Shown here: one piece after another, positions 41,731 to 52,300 of the stretch
Layout: every line of letters begins with the position of its first letter
How positions within the stretch are numbered: the stretch's first letter is position 1
Assembly: GCA_022711665.1 (NCBI GenBank)
Contig: JAKLEN010000002.1
Location: forward strand, 62,001 to 126,000
DNA: 64,000 bases
Direction of reading: 5' to 3'
Source: Acidobacteriota bacterium
Lineage (GTDB): Bacteria; Acidobacteriota; Aminicenantia; Aminicenantales; Saccharicenantaceae
Notes under the pieces: model-generated
Told to the model about the DNA's origin: nothing
What the model saw: the letters and a program-made list of their open reading frames with translations, nothing else
Databases searched by the model: none
Program-made: the position numbers and the translations under genes

Positions 41731-44362
41731 ACCCTTCGGGAGAACCGAGCCGGCCCTTGAGCCCGGCCAGGATATTCAGCGCTTCGATGGGCGTCAGGGA
41801 GGCCGGGTCCAATCCTTCGATCTCATCCCGCAGCTCGCGCAGCAGGGCGGATTCCCGGTCCTCGGCGAAGAGCAGGAGCTGGTTCCGGTCACCGGACGGC
41901 CGGGCCCGCCGGGCCAGGCGCGGCAGCCCCGCCTCGTCGAGCTCCTGCTTCTCCAGGTTGAACAGGATCTCCCGGGCCCGTTCGATGACATCCCGGGGCA
42001 GCCCGGCCAGCTTGGCCACGTGGATGCCGTAGCTCCGGTCGGACGGGCCGGCGACGATCTTGCGCAGGAAGACGACCTCGTCCCGCCATTCCTTGACCGA
42101 GACGTGGAAATTCTTGATCCGCGGCAGGGTCAGGGCCAGCTCGGTCAGCTCGTGGTAATGGGTGGCGAACAGCGTCCGCGGCCGGATGTCCGGCCGCTCG
42201 TGGAGCCGCTCGGCCACGGCCCAGGCGATGCTCAGGCCGTCGAAAGTGCTGGTGCCCCGGCCGACCTCGTCGAGAAGGATGAGGCTGCGCGAGGTGGCGT
42301 TGTGGAGGATGGCCGCCGTCTCCAGCATTTCGACCATGAAGGTCGACTGCCCGACGCTGAGGAAGTCCATGGCCCCGATGCGGGTGAAGATCCGGTCGGC
42401 CAGGCCGACCCGGGCCGACTTGGCCGGGACAAAGGCCCCCATCTGGGTCAGCAGGACGATGAGCGCGGCCTGGCGCAGGAAGGTCGACTTGCCGCCCATG
42501 TTCGGGCCGGTGATGATCAGGACCTGGTTCTCGGCGGCGTCGAGCTCGAGGTCGTTGGGGATGAACGGCTCGGCCTGGCTCGTCTCGATGACCGGGTGCC
42601 GGCCGGCCTCGATGCGCAGGACGTCACCCTCGTCGACGACCGGGCGGACGTAGCCGCGGCGGGCGGCGCACTCGGCCAGGGCCAGGAGGACGTCCAGGGC
42701 GGCGACGTCGGCGGCGATGCGCTGGAGGCGCGCCGTTTCCCGAGCCAGGGTCTCGCGGACCTCGAGAAAAAGGCGGTGCTCGAGCTGGCCGATGCGCTCC
42801 TCGGCGTGAAGAACCTTGTCCTCGTACTCCTTGAGCTCGGGCGTCAGGAAGCGCTCCGAGTTGACCAGCGTCTGCTTGCGCATATAGTCGGCCGGGACCT
42901 GGGGCAGGTTGGGCTTGGTCACTTCGATGAAGTAGCCGAAGATCTTGTTGTAGCGGACCTTGAGCGAGCCGATGCCGGTACGGGCCCGCTCGCGGCTCTC
43001 CAGCTCGGCGATGAAGCCCTTGCCCGAGCGGCTGACCGCGCGCAGCTCGTCGAGCTCGGCGTTCCAGCCGTCCTTGATCAGGCCGCCCTCGGTCAGCAGG
43101 AAGGCCGGCTCGTCGAGGATGGCCCGGTCGACGAGGCCGGCGACGTCGGCGGCGTTGTCCCAGCGCCCGGCCATGTCCCGGAACAGGCCGCAGGCAAAGC
43201 CCCGCAGCTCGCGCTCGATCGACGGCAGCGGGACGAGCGAGGCCTTGAGGGCGACCAGGTCCCGCGGCTGGGCGGCGGACAGGCCGATCTTGCCGACGAG
43301 GCGCTCCAGGTCGTGGACGCTCTTGAGCGTCTCCCGGATCTCGCGGCGGGCGATGGTCGCGGCCAGGGCCTCGGCCACGGCGTCCTGGCGGCCGGCGATG
43401 GCCGCCGCGTCGCAGAGCGGCCGGAGGAGCCAGGCCCGGAGCAGGCGGCCGCCCGGCGACGTGACCGTGAAGTCGATGACGTCGAGCAGCGTGCCCTTGA
43501 CCTTGCCGTCGCGGAGGTTGCGGACGAGCTCGAGGTTGCGGACGGTCGCGGCGTCGAGGACGAGATAGCCGGCCGCGTTGAGGTAGGACAGGCGCCGGAC
43601 GAGCTCCAGGGAATCCTTGCGGACGCGCTTGACGTAGGCCAGGAGGGCCCCGGCGGCAGCCGCGGCCCGGGGCTTGTCCTCGAGCCCGAAGCCGGCCAGG
43701 GACCGGGCGCCGAAGTGTTCCAGGACGGCCCGGGCCGCCTGGGGCGGGTCGAAAAGCCAGCCCTCGGCCGGGCTCAGCGCGGCGCCGTTGGAGGCCTCGG
43801 CCGGCAGGACGCGCCGCAGGGCGTCCTCGGCGCCCTCGGGATAGACGATCTCCCGCGGCCCGGCCTTGAAGATCTCGTCGGCCAGCAGCTTGGCTTCGGG
43901 CCAGCCGCCCTCGAGGGTCCGCACCTCCCCCGCCGCCAGGTCGAGCAGGGCCAGGCCCCAGCCGCCGTCCTCGAGGGCCAGCGAGGCGATGAAGGTGCTC
44001 TCCTTGGCCTCCTCGGCCTCGACCTCGACGGCCGTGCCGGGCGTCAGGACCTTGATGACTTCCCGCCGGACGACGCCCTTGGCCGCCTTGGGGTCCTCGA
44101 CCTGCTCGCAGATGGCCACCTTGAAGCCCTGCTTGAGCAGCTTGGGCACGTAGGCGTTGACGGCGTGATAGGGCACGCCGCACATGGGCACCTTCTGCCG
44201 CGAGGTCAGGGCGATGTCCAGGACCGGCGCGGCCGTCCGGGCGTCGTCGTAGAACATCTCGTAGAAATCGCCCAGGCGGAAGAACAGCAGCGCCCCGGGA
44301 TGGAGCTCCTTGATGCGGAAATACTGCTCCATCATCGGGGTCAGGGAGGTGTCGTTGGCCAT
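41729..44362 (-). CDS. mutS: DNA mismatch repair protein MutS
   Basis: The 877-residue protein has the N-terminal mismatch-recognition domain with GDFYEMF (the Phe-x-Glu wedge). Connector, lever and clamp domains follow. The ATPase has GPNMGGKSTFLRQ (K at about 625), DEVGRGTSTFDGLSIAWA and the helix-turn-helix ATHYHELTEL region. A C-terminal tail ends the protein. It finds mismatches and small loops with MutL. ATG 44362 is preceded by GAGGG seven bases upstream; a longer frame reaches 44575 but runs through the repeat region and is rejected. Confidence 0.96.
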   Translation of the reverse strand: MANDTSLTPMMEQYFRIKELHPGALLFFRLGDFYEMFYDDARTAAPVLDIALTSRQKVPMCGVPYHAVNAYVPKLLKQGFKVAICEQVEDPKAAKGVVRREVIKVLTPGTAVEVEAEEAKESTFIASLALEDGGWGLALLDLAAGEVRTLEGGWPEAKLLADEIFKAGPREIVYPEGAEDALRRVLPAEASNGAALSPAEGWLFDPPQAARAVLEHFGARSLAGFGLEDKPRAAAAAGALLAYVKRVRKDSLELVRRLSYLNAAGYLVLDAATVRNLELVRNLRDGKVKGTLLDVIDFTVTSPGGRLLRAWLLRPLCDAAAIAGRQDAVAEALAATIARREIRETLKSVHDLERLVGKIGLSAAQPRDLVALKASLVPLPSIERELRGFACGLFRDMAGRWDNAADVAGLVDRAILDEPAFLLTEGGLIKDGWNAELDELRAVSRSGKGFIAELESRERARTGIGSLKVRYNKIFGYFIEVTKPNLPQVPADYMRKQTLVNSERFLTPELKEYEDKVLHAEERIGQLEHRLFLEVRETLARETARLQRIAADVAALDVLLALAECAARRGYVRPVVDEGDVLRIEAGRHPVIETSQAEPFIPNDLELDAAENQVLIITGPNMGGKSTFLRQAALIVLLTQMGAFVPAKSARVGLADRIFTRIGAMDFLSVGQSTFMVEMLETAAILHNATSRSLILLDEVGRGTSTFDGLSIAWAVAERLHERPDIRPRTLFATHYHELTELALTLPRIKNFHVSVKEWRDEVVFLRKIVAGPSDRSYGIHVAKLAGLPRDVIERAREILFNLEKQELDEAGLPRLARRARPSGDRNQLLLFAEDRESALLRELRDEIEGLDPASLTPIEALNILAGLKGRLGSPEG

Positions 44363-44383
44363 CGGCGAACCCTCACTATACCC

Positions 44384-44431
44384 GAAAAATGAGGACGTTT
44401 CTATTTTCCCGTAAAATGGGGACGTTCCCGG
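44384..44431. repeat. Short intergenic repeat with GGACGTT core, copies 2a and 2b
   Basis: GAAAAATGAGGACGTTTC followed by TATTTTCC (44384-44409) is nearly the same as the element at 3476-3500. A partial second copy GTAAAATGGGGACGTTCC follows directly (from 44411). They lie in the divergent mutS/pgsA promoter region. Confidence 0.55.
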
Positions 44432-44453
44432 CTTCGCGGGCCCTGGCGGAGGT

Positions 44454-44480
44454 TTGACACCCGAGGGGCGCTGGTGTAAT
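44454..44480 (+). promoter_or_regulatory. Promoter of pgsA (possibly giving a leaderless message)
   Basis: TTGACA (44454-44459) is perfect. TGTAAT (44475-44480), five of six to consensus, follows after 15 bases. Start of transcription would fall near the GTG start codon at 44489, and no ribosome-binding site precedes that GTG. Confidence 0.5.
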
Positions 44481-44488
44481 CTCGGGGC

Positions 44489-45034
44489 GTGAATGTCCCC
44501 AACGCCCTCAGCCTGGCGAGGATCGTGGCCATCCCGGTCATGGTCGCCGCCATGCTGATCCCCTTCGAAGGGCACGACCTGGCCGCCTGCGCCATCTTCG
44601 TCTTCGCCTCGCTGACGGATTGGCTGGACGGCTGGCTGGCCCGCCGCAAGGGGCTGGTCACCGTCCTGGGGCAGCTCCTCGATCCCACGGCCGACAAGCT
44701 CCTCATCGCCTCGGCCCTCATCTGCCTGGTCGAGCTCGGCCGGGTGCCGGCCTGGGCGGCCATCGTCATTGTCGGCCGGGAGATCGCCGTGACCGGCTTC
44801 CGGGCCATGGCTTCGTCCAAGGGCATCAACATCCCGGCTTCGGCCTTCGGCAAGGCCAAGATGGGCAGCGAGTCGTGGATCATCGGGGCCCTGGTCCTGG
44901 GCCCGCTCTACCTGGGGAAATTCTATATCGCGGCCAAGATCGGGCTGTGGCTCGTCTTCGCCCTGGCCGTCCTCTCGGCCGTCGAGTATTTCGTCCGTTT
45001 CGGGCCGCGGGTCATCTCACAGCCCGCCGAATAG
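44489..45034 (+). CDS. pgsA: CDP-diacylglycerol-glycerol-3-phosphate 3-phosphatidyltransferase
   Basis: The 181-residue inner-membrane enzyme makes phosphatidylglycerol phosphate. The CDP-alcohol phosphotransferase motif D-x2-D-G-x2-A-R-x8-G-x3-D-x3-D is intact (DWLDGWLARRKG ... GQLLDPTADK, about 43-69). Four or more transmembrane helices surround it. N-terminal NVPNALSLARIVAIP is typical. The start is GTG without a Shine-Dalgarno. Its last 18 bases overlap the 3' end of the convergent fabD gene. Confidence 0.93.
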   Translation: MNVPNALSLARIVAIPVMVAAMLIPFEGHDLAACAIFVFASLTDWLDGWLARRKGLVTVLGQLLDPTADKLLIASALICLVELGRVPAWAAIVIVGREIAVTGFRAMASSKGINIPASAFGKAKMGSESWIIGALVLGPLYLGKFYIAAKIGLWLVFALAVLSAVEYFVRFGPRVISQPAE

Positions 45035-45946
45035 GGCCGCCCGGACCTTCTCCGCTCCCTCCCGGTCCTCGACGTTGTGGATCGCCGGCGCCTGGGGCCA
45101 GCCCCGGGCCAGCCTCTTGAGGAGGCCGGACAGGACCCGGCCCGGCCCGCACTCGACGCAGGCCCCGACCCCCATGTCCTTCAGCACGGCCATAGACCGC
45201 GTCCACAGGACCGCCCGGCTGACCTGGCGCTTGAGGGCCTCCCGAGCCTCCTCCCCCGTCCGGACCACGGCGGCGTCGACGTTGCTGACGACGGGGAAGC
45301 GCAGCGGGCCGAAGGCCGTGGCCTTGAGGTCGGCGGCCAGGCGCTCCTCGGCCGGCTTCATCAGCCGGGAATGGAAAGGGGCGCTGACCGGCAGCACAAC
45401 CGAGCGCGGCGCCTTGATCAGGGCCAGCGCCTCCTCGACTGCGGCTTTCTCGCCGGAGATGACGGTCTGATCGTCGCTGTTCCAGTTGGCGATCTGGACG
45501 ACGCCCGAGCGCACCTCGGCCAGGCGCCGCTCGATCTCCTGGCCCGGCACGCCCAGCACGGCGGCCATGGCCCCGGCCCCCACGGGCACGGCTTCCTGCA
45601 TGTAGCGGCCGCGCCTGTGGACCAGCCGGACGGCGTCCTCGAAGCCCAGGCTGCCGGCGGCCACCAGGGCCGAGTACTCGCCCAGGCTGTGGCCGGCGGC
45701 CACGGCCGGGTCGCGGCCCAGGAGCCGGCAGGCGGCGGTGCTGACGACGAGCAGGGCCGGCTGCGTGTTCCGGGTCAGCCGCAGCTCCTCCTCCGGGCCC
45801 TCGAAACAGAGCTTGGAGAGGGAGAACCCGAGGGCCTCATCGGCCCTCTCGAAGAGGTCCCTGGCCTCGGCCGAGCCGTCGTAGAGGTCGCGGCCCATGC
45901 CGACGGCCTGCGAGCCCTGGCCGGGGAAGAGGTAGGCGATGGTCAT
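45017..45946 (-). CDS. fabD: Malonyl-CoA:ACP transacylase
   Basis: The 309-residue protein loads malonyl groups onto acyl carrier protein for fatty-acid synthesis. The N-terminal motif is FPGQGSQ, the nucleophile S87 is in GHSLGEY, the active-site histidine is in SAPFHSRLM, and ECGPGRVLSGLLKR is near the end. ATG 45946 overlaps the SurA-like gene stop by 4 bp, with AAGGA nine bases upstream. It is the last gene of the long hslV operon; no other fab genes are adjacent. Confidence 0.94.
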   Translation of the reverse strand: MTIAYLFPGQGSQAVGMGRDLYDGSAEARDLFERADEALGFSLSKLCFEGPEEELRLTRNTQPALLVVSTAACRLLGRDPAVAAGHSLGEYSALVAAGSLGFEDAVRLVHRRGRYMQEAVPVGAGAMAAVLGVPGQEIERRLAEVRSGVVQIANWNSDDQTVISGEKAAVEEALALIKAPRSVVLPVSAPFHSRLMKPAEERLAADLKATAFGPLRFPVVSNVDAAVVRTGEEAREALKRQVSRAVLWTRSMAVLKDMGVGACVECGPGRVLSGLLKRLARGWPQAPAIHNVEDREGAEKVRAALFGGL

Positions 45947-46578
45947 TGCAGGCAATCCTTCCTGATCTGGATATCGGCCCTGTTCCGCAGGTCGCGGAGG
46001 AAGGCGGACGTCTGCTGGGCCAGGCGCTCGCCGCGGATCCGGGTCTCGATGGCCCCGTCGACCCGGTCGAGCGGCTCGGCCGCGACGCCCCGCTGGGCCT
46101 GCTCGGGCGCGTAGATATCGCGGTAGTACCTCTCGATCTCCGTCATCGAGACGGGCAGGGACTGGCTGAAGCGCACGTCGAGGGCCCGGCGGAAAAGGAG
46201 GCGCTCCTCGAGATAGGGCTCGAGGTCGGCCGCGGTCAGGCCGAACTTGCGGAGCCCGGCGGCGAAGGCCGCCTCGCCGACGTCCCGCCGCAGCTCGGCC
46301 AGCGCGGCGTCAAGCTCCTCGCCGCTCACGCCCCGGGCCTCGTGGGACAGGTCCAGGACGATCTTGCGGTCGATCAGCGCGTCCAGGGCGGCCCGGCGCG
46401 GGTCCGCGCCCGGCTCGGCGCCCGGCCCGCCGGCCAGGCCGAAATAGACGGCGATCTCGACGTCGAGCCGGGTGATGATCTGGCCGTTGACGACGGCCGC
46501 CACGCAGTTGACCGTCTGGGCCGGCGCGGCGGCCGAGGCGAGCGCCAGGGCCAGGAAAAGCGGGATCCGTTTGATCAT
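45943..46578 (-). CDS. SurA-N-like periplasmic chaperone without a PPIase domain
   Basis: The 211-residue protein has a signal peptide (MIKRIPLFLALALASAAAPAQ). The SurA/PpiD N-terminal start VAAVVNGQIITRLDVE follows, then helices (ALDALIDRKIVLDLSHEARG, ERLLFRRALDVRFSQSLPVS). A parvulin domain is missing. It would bind unfolded outer-membrane proteins in the periplasm, consistent with its position 15 bases after the BamA gene. It may be a short chaperone complete in itself. Confidence 0.78.
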   Translation of the reverse strand: MIKRIPLFLALALASAAAPAQTVNCVAAVVNGQIITRLDVEIAVYFGLAGGPGAEPGADPRRAALDALIDRKIVLDLSHEARGVSGEELDAALAELRRDVGEAAFAAGLRKFGLTAADLEPYLEERLLFRRALDVRFSQSLPVSMTEIERYYRDIYAPEQAQRGVAAEPLDRVDGAIETRIRGERLAQQTSAFLRDLRNRADIQIRKDCLQ

Positions 46579-46593
46579 CCTCGTCGTCCCTCG

Positions 46594-49368
46594 CTAGAAG
46601 ATGTTGCCGATCGTCAGGAAGATGAGCGGCCGGCGGCGCTTGTCCTGGAGGTCGAAGTCCCAGAGCTTCCAGGCCATCTCCAGCCGGATGGGGCCGAGGG
46701 CCGTCTTGTAGCGGATGCCGCCGCCGACGGCGCCCTGGAGCGTGAACGGGCGGAAGTCCTTGAGGGCGGCATAGACGTTGCCGAGGTCGAAGAAAGCGGC
46801 CAGGCGCAGGGTCCGCCAGGCGCGGAAAACGGGGAAGGTCAGCTCGGTGTTGATCAGCAGCAGGGCCTCCCCGCCGTAGGGCTTGTACGTGATCGGCGTG
46901 GTCGTCGAGGCCGAGATGGGCCCGAGCATCTCGAACTCCTCGCCCCGGAAGGTGTTGCTGCCGCCGGCAAAGAACCGCTCCGGCAGGTGGCTCAGGCCGT
47001 TGGCCAGCCCGAGCCGGGCGGTCAGGCCGAGGTTGAAGGTCGAGGTCAGGGGTCGGAAGTACTGGCCCTTGAGGAAGATCTTCTGATAGTCGGACTCCGT
47101 CCCGAACAGCCGCAGGCCCACTTCCCCGACGGCGCTCAGGAACCAGCCCCGGGTCGGGTTCAGGGTATCGTCGCGCCGCTCCCAGCTCATGCTGACGGAG
47201 GCCAGCGCGGCCGAGTACGGCAGGAACTGGCGGTCGACGTCCTCCGGCAGCGTGGCCAGGTCGGGCGTCTTGGGCAGGGACGTCCGGGTCAGGCTCAGCG
47301 ATCCCAGGATCAGGCGCGACCGGCTCAGGGCCTTGACCGCGCTCAAGCTGACGCCGCGGCGGTCGAGGACGAAGGCCGTCCGGTCCTCGCGCTCCACCCA
47401 GGCCAGGACCGTCATCGGCAGGGACAGGCCGAAGAAGTAAGGCTGGGTCCAGGAGAGGACGGCCCGGCTCTCGACGACGCTCGTCTGGCCGACCAGCCCC
47501 GCCTGGGCGCCCAGGCCGAAGACGTTGCTGCGGATGTATTCGGCCGTGCCGCGCAGCCGGAAGTCCTCCGGCCCGATGCCGGCCAGAGAGCCGATCACCG
47601 GGTCCTTCGATTCGACGCCCAGGCCGACGCCGGCGTAGTTCTTCTCGCCTTCCCGGACCTTGACGACGACGACCTCGCCGCTGGGCTCGGTCTGGACCTC
47701 GTCGACCTGGACCTCGGAGAAGATGCCCAGGGCCTCCAGCCTCCGTTTCGAGGCCTGGATCCTGGAGTAGTCGGCCGGGTCGCCCTTGCCGACGCGCAGC
47801 TCCCGGCGGACGACGCCCGGGCGGGTGACGCGGTTGCCGGCGAGGAAGACGTCCCGGATGGCCACCGGCGCGCCTTCGTCGATCTCGTAGACAAGGGTGA
47901 CCCGGTGCTCCGGCGAGCGCTCGATCCGGGCCGTGACCTCGGTGCCGCGGACGCCGCGGTTGAGGTAGGAGGTCTCGATCTGGCTGACGTCCCTCTGAAC
48001 GTCGGGCGGGAAGTAGGCCCCGCCCTCGCGGCTGACCAGCTCGCGGAGGAGCGCCGCCGCGGGGATGATCCCGGCGCCCAGGATGCGGATGGCCTCGACG
48101 GTCGTCCGCGGCCCCTCCTGGACGTCCATGACCGCCTGGACGCCCTCGCGCCCGGGCGCCAGGTCGAGCCGGACCTGGACGTCGGCGAACCCATTCTCCT
48201 TGTAGAACTCCTCGACCTGGCGGGGGATGCCGAAGACGCGGTCGTAGCTGAGGAACGAGAACAGCGGCACGCCCGCGCGAACGGCCAGCCGGGTTTTCAG
48301 GTCGAAGCTGGAGAAGGCCGTGTTGCCGCGGAAGTCCACGCCCATGATCTTGGACTTCTTGCCGGGCACGACCTCGTGGACGATGCGCGTCTCGTTCGGG
48401 CCCCGCTCGACGCGGCTCCGGACCGTGGCGAAAAGGTACCCCTTGCGGCGGACATAGTTGAGGATCCTGGCCTCGCCCTCGGCCAGGCCCCACTGCTCGA
48501 AGACGCGCTCCGCCCAGATCGGCTCGAGAAGGCGGACCGGGACCTTGGCGCCCAGGACCTGGATGGCGATCTTCTCCTGGGGCACGATCTCGACGCGGAG
48601 ATCGACGCGGCGGTTCTGATCGTCGAAGCTCTCCCCGGCCAGCCGGACCTCGGCCCGCCGGTAGCCGGCCCGGGCCAGGCGGTCCAGAAGGGCTTGCAGG
48701 TCGTCCCCCAGGACCTGGGGGACATAGACGTCGCCGACGTCCGTTCTCATCTTCTCGAGCAGGTCCCGCTCGGGGATCTCGGCCTTCCACTCGACCTCGA
48801 GCCCGCCGACCCGGTAGCTCTTCCAGTCGTGCGTCCGGAAGACCAGGACGGCCGTCGAGGCCTGGTCGTTCTTCACGACCTCGCAGGTCACGACGGCGTC
48901 GAAATAGCCCGCCTGCCGCAGCCCCCGCCGCACTTCCTCGACGGCCTGCCCCAGGCGGTCCTCCTGCAGGAAGGCGCCGGGCCGCTGGGACGTCAGGGCC
49001 TCGCGCAGCCGCGCCGCCGGCACCGCGGCGCCGCGGAACCGGACGGCGTCGATGAAGACCTTGCGGACCAGGTCGAAAACGAGGTCGATCCGCCCGGCGC
49101 CCGTCCGGGAGGCGCGGACATCGGCGAACAGGCCGGTCTTGAAGATCTGCTTGACGGCCTGATCGACCAGGCGGGCGGAGAAGGCGTCCCCCGGCTTGAT
49201 GGGGATGAGCCCGAGCAGGCCGGCTTCGCCGGGCCGGCCGTCGACGCGGACGACGATCCGCTCGACCACGGCGTCGTCCTGGGCCAGGACGGCGGGCGCA
49301 AACGCGGCCAGGAGGACGGCCAGGGTCAGGACCAGCCCGGCCCCGGCCCGCGCGGCCGCCCGCCGCAT
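46594..49368 (-). CDS. bamA: BamA/TamA-family outer-membrane assembly protein with multiple POTRA domains
   Basis: The 924-residue protein has a signal peptide (AGLVLTLAVLLAAFAPAVLAQ). About 530 residues of repeated POTRA domains follow (for example IKPGDAFSARLVDQAVKQIFKTGLFADV, a VDFRGNTAFSS strand, and LRVGKGDPADYSRIQ). A C-terminal 16-strand barrel with the surface-antigen pattern (LNPTRGWFLSAVGEVG) ends FLTIGNIF. The N-terminal part is longer than five POTRAs would need. It inserts barrel proteins into the outer membrane. Adjacent tamB upstream makes a TamA-type role equally possible. ATG 49368 is one base after the tamB stop. Confidence 0.88.
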   Translation of the reverse strand: MRRAAARAGAGLVLTLAVLLAAFAPAVLAQDDAVVERIVVRVDGRPGEAGLLGLIPIKPGDAFSARLVDQAVKQIFKTGLFADVRASRTGAGRIDLVFDLVRKVFIDAVRFRGAAVPAARLREALTSQRPGAFLQEDRLGQAVEEVRRGLRQAGYFDAVVTCEVVKNDQASTAVLVFRTHDWKSYRVGGLEVEWKAEIPERDLLEKMRTDVGDVYVPQVLGDDLQALLDRLARAGYRRAEVRLAGESFDDQNRRVDLRVEIVPQEKIAIQVLGAKVPVRLLEPIWAERVFEQWGLAEGEARILNYVRRKGYLFATVRSRVERGPNETRIVHEVVPGKKSKIMGVDFRGNTAFSSFDLKTRLAVRAGVPLFSFLSYDRVFGIPRQVEEFYKENGFADVQVRLDLAPGREGVQAVMDVQEGPRTTVEAIRILGAGIIPAAALLRELVSREGGAYFPPDVQRDVSQIETSYLNRGVRGTEVTARIERSPEHRVTLVYEIDEGAPVAIRDVFLAGNRVTRPGVVRRELRVGKGDPADYSRIQASKRRLEALGIFSEVQVDEVQTEPSGEVVVVKVREGEKNYAGVGLGVESKDPVIGSLAGIGPEDFRLRGTAEYIRSNVFGLGAQAGLVGQTSVVESRAVLSWTQPYFFGLSLPMTVLAWVEREDRTAFVLDRRGVSLSAVKALSRSRLILGSLSLTRTSLPKTPDLATLPEDVDRQFLPYSAALASVSMSWERRDDTLNPTRGWFLSAVGEVGLRLFGTESDYQKIFLKGQYFRPLTSTFNLGLTARLGLANGLSHLPERFFAGGSNTFRGEEFEMLGPISASTTTPITYKPYGGEALLLINTELTFPVFRAWRTLRLAAFFDLGNVYAALKDFRPFTLQGAVGGGIRYKTALGPIRLEMAWKLWDFDLQDKRRRPLIFLTIGNIF

Positions 49369-49369
49369 C

Positions 49370-52300
49370 CTAGAAGCGCCTGCGGAACTTGACATCGAAA
49401 CCCAGCCTTCCCCGGTCGTCACGCCCGCCCACGAGCGAGAAGCGCCGGCTGATATCCCATTCCATCCGGAAAATGGGGGATTCGTCGATCATGCTCCTGA
49501 CGCTCGAATTGGCCAGGATGGTCGAATACAGGACCAGGAGGTTGTTGGAGATCTTCTTGCCGACCGTGATGCGGGCCCCGATGCCGCCCGGGCCGCTCTC
49601 CGGGACGTAGGGGTCGATGCGGAAGCGGTCCAGGGAGAAGAGCCCGCCCGTGCGCCGCTTGGCCAGGTCGGCGATCTGGTAGGTCAGCAGCGAGGCCGTG
49701 TTCAGGGCCGTGCTGCGGTCGCCCGAGTAGGAATAGTACATTCGCCGGAAGGAGTCGCCCAGGGCCAGGAGCGACAGGATCTCCTCCGGCGGCAGCGGCG
49801 GCGAGGAGCTGAACTCCGGCTTGAGCCGGCTGACCGGGCCGCTCATGTTCAGCGTCACCCGGTAGTCCTTGACGTAGGTCTCGCCGCGGAAATCCAGGAA
49901 GGGCTCGGCGTTGACCGGGTCGGCGAAGCCCAGCCGGCCGTGGATGACGCGGAAGCTGCGGTCCTGGAAGTAGAAATCGCCGTTGAGGAGGTCGATGTCT
50001 CCGAGAAGCGCGGGCTCGTCGAAGTCGCCGACGACGGTCAGGTTGAAGCGGGCGCCGAAGCGGCCCAGCGAGTTCTCGATCGCCGCGTTCTCGTCGCCGC
50101 GCAGGCGGATGTTGAGGGTCATGCCGTCGAAGAAGGACGGCCCCGGCGTCTCGGCCGGCGTCTGCGACGAGAAGCTGAAACCTTCGTAGATCTCGCGGCG
50201 CCAGGTCAGCCGGTTGAACAGCAGCTCGCCCTCGGTGACGAAGCGGCGGGGGCCCTTGAGCAGGCGCAGGGAGCCGTCCACCTGGGCCCTCATCCGCTCC
50301 ATGGGCGAGAGGACCATGTCCTTGCCCTCGAGGCGGAGGTCCATGGCGGCGATGCCCTCCTGGCCGAGGCCGACCGTGCCCGAGCCGGTGAGCGTGCCGC
50401 CGCCGAGCCTGCCGGCGAAGGACTTGATGGTCAGGACGCCGTCGGCGTAGGCCATGGGCGAGACGAAGCTCGTCACGGCGTAAGGGAAACCCGGCAGCGG
50501 CATGACCGGCGCGTCGACGTCCAGGGACACGGCCAGGCCGGCCCCGGCCGGGGTCGAAACGATGCGGGCGGCATAATCGATCCGGCCCTGGGCCCCGTCC
50601 CAGGGGACGACGAGGTCGAGGTCCGTGACCCGGCCCGTGACGGTCCCGCTCCACGGCTCGCCGGATACGGGGAACTCGAAGACGCCGTCGAAGGGGTTGT
50701 CGCCGGGGACGAGGCCGCCCTTGAGGCCGAGCGAGATCCTGCCGCCGGCCACGCCCACCGCCAGCTCGCCCCGGGCTTCCGTCCGGTCGATCGGCGCAAG
50801 CAGCATGTCCTTGACGTCGAAGAGGCCGGACAGTCGGTCCCGGCCGAAGACGCCGCGGCCGGCGAGCGACAGCGACAGCTGCCCCGACGCGGAGGGAACG
50901 ATCCGGGAGAAGTCGAGCTCCTCGCCGCGAAGGTCGAAATCAAAATCGCCGGCGGACGGCGCGATGAGGAACCGTCCTTCGAGGCGGCCGCCGTCGAAGT
51001 CCATGGCCAACTCGGGGAAAGACAGCCGGCCGGCCTTCCAGGCGAGGCGGCCGCTGACGTTCGAGCCCGTCTGGCCGAAGAACTTGACCTCGGGGCTGGT
51101 GAACGTCCCCTCGAATTCCTGGTCGCCGCCGTTCTTCCAGGTCATCCGGAAGTCGCCCGCCACCCGGCCGGACAGCGACACGGGGATCTCGAGGGCGGGC
51201 AGGATGCGGGCCAGCTCGCCCTCGCTTTTCCCGACGTCGACGGCCAGATCGCCCGCCGCGGCCCTGACCTCGACCTGCCCCATGAGCTCCGGGTCGTCGA
51301 TATCGAAGCGCCCTTCGAACACGTTCCCGGCGAAGGTCAGGCCGGCCTCGACGGAGGCGGCGTCGAACAGGCCGAAGCCGCCCGGGGCCAGGGTGGCCCG
51401 GAGGTCCAGCGCCGGCGAGGCCGAGCGGCCGGTGAGATGGGCGTCGGCGTAGCCCCGGCCCCGGACCTCCCCGAAACCGAAGGTCTGATCGAGCATGGCC
51501 TGGACGAATTCCCGCGTTTCGCGGACATCGGCGATCGGGCCCCGGATGCGGGCGTCCAGGTCGCCCTTGAGGTCGATCCTGGCCGTCGCTTCGAGGCGGC
51601 CGAAATCCGATTCCAGCCCGGGCGTCTCGACGGTCACGATGTGGCCGGGGAAATCGACGCCGACCTTGACGGCGCCGCGGAAGGCGTAGATGCCGTTCCG
51701 GCGCTCGAGCGCGTCGTCGCGGAACTCGGCCTCGACCGACAGCTGCTTGTGGGCCAGGGTGAAAGTGCCCCAGGCCGCGGATCGGACCGGCCAGGGGATG
51801 GAGATGTCGCGGAAGACGGGATCGACGATCATCGGGGCGGCCCGGCCCTCGACCCGCCCCCCGGCGAAGGTCAGGATCAGGCTCTCGGCCGGCCGGTCCG
51901 GCTTGCTCAGGCCGAGCTCGAGCCGGCCTCCCGTTTCCGGCGCCAGCTCGAACCGGCCGCGGATCCGGCCCATGGGCACCTCGTTCACGGCCAGGGTGTC
52001 GGAGGCGACGCTCGTCGTGATTGCCAGGCGGCGGTCCCGGCGCTCGACGCGGGCTTCGCCGTTGATCCGCCCCCCCCAGCCGAACGGCATGCGCAGCAGG
52101 TCGTCGAGGATGTCCGCGCCGACGTCGAAGCGGGCGTCCATCTCGAAGGCCGGATCGAGGATCGTCCGGACCCGGCCCGTGGCCGTGACCGAGAGGCCCG
52201 GACCCTCGAACGAGAGCCGGCTGACGGTCGCGTCCTCGCCCCTGCCGTTCAGGATGACGGTCAGGGCGCCGAGCGGGATGGGGCCGTGCTGCGGCTTGGT

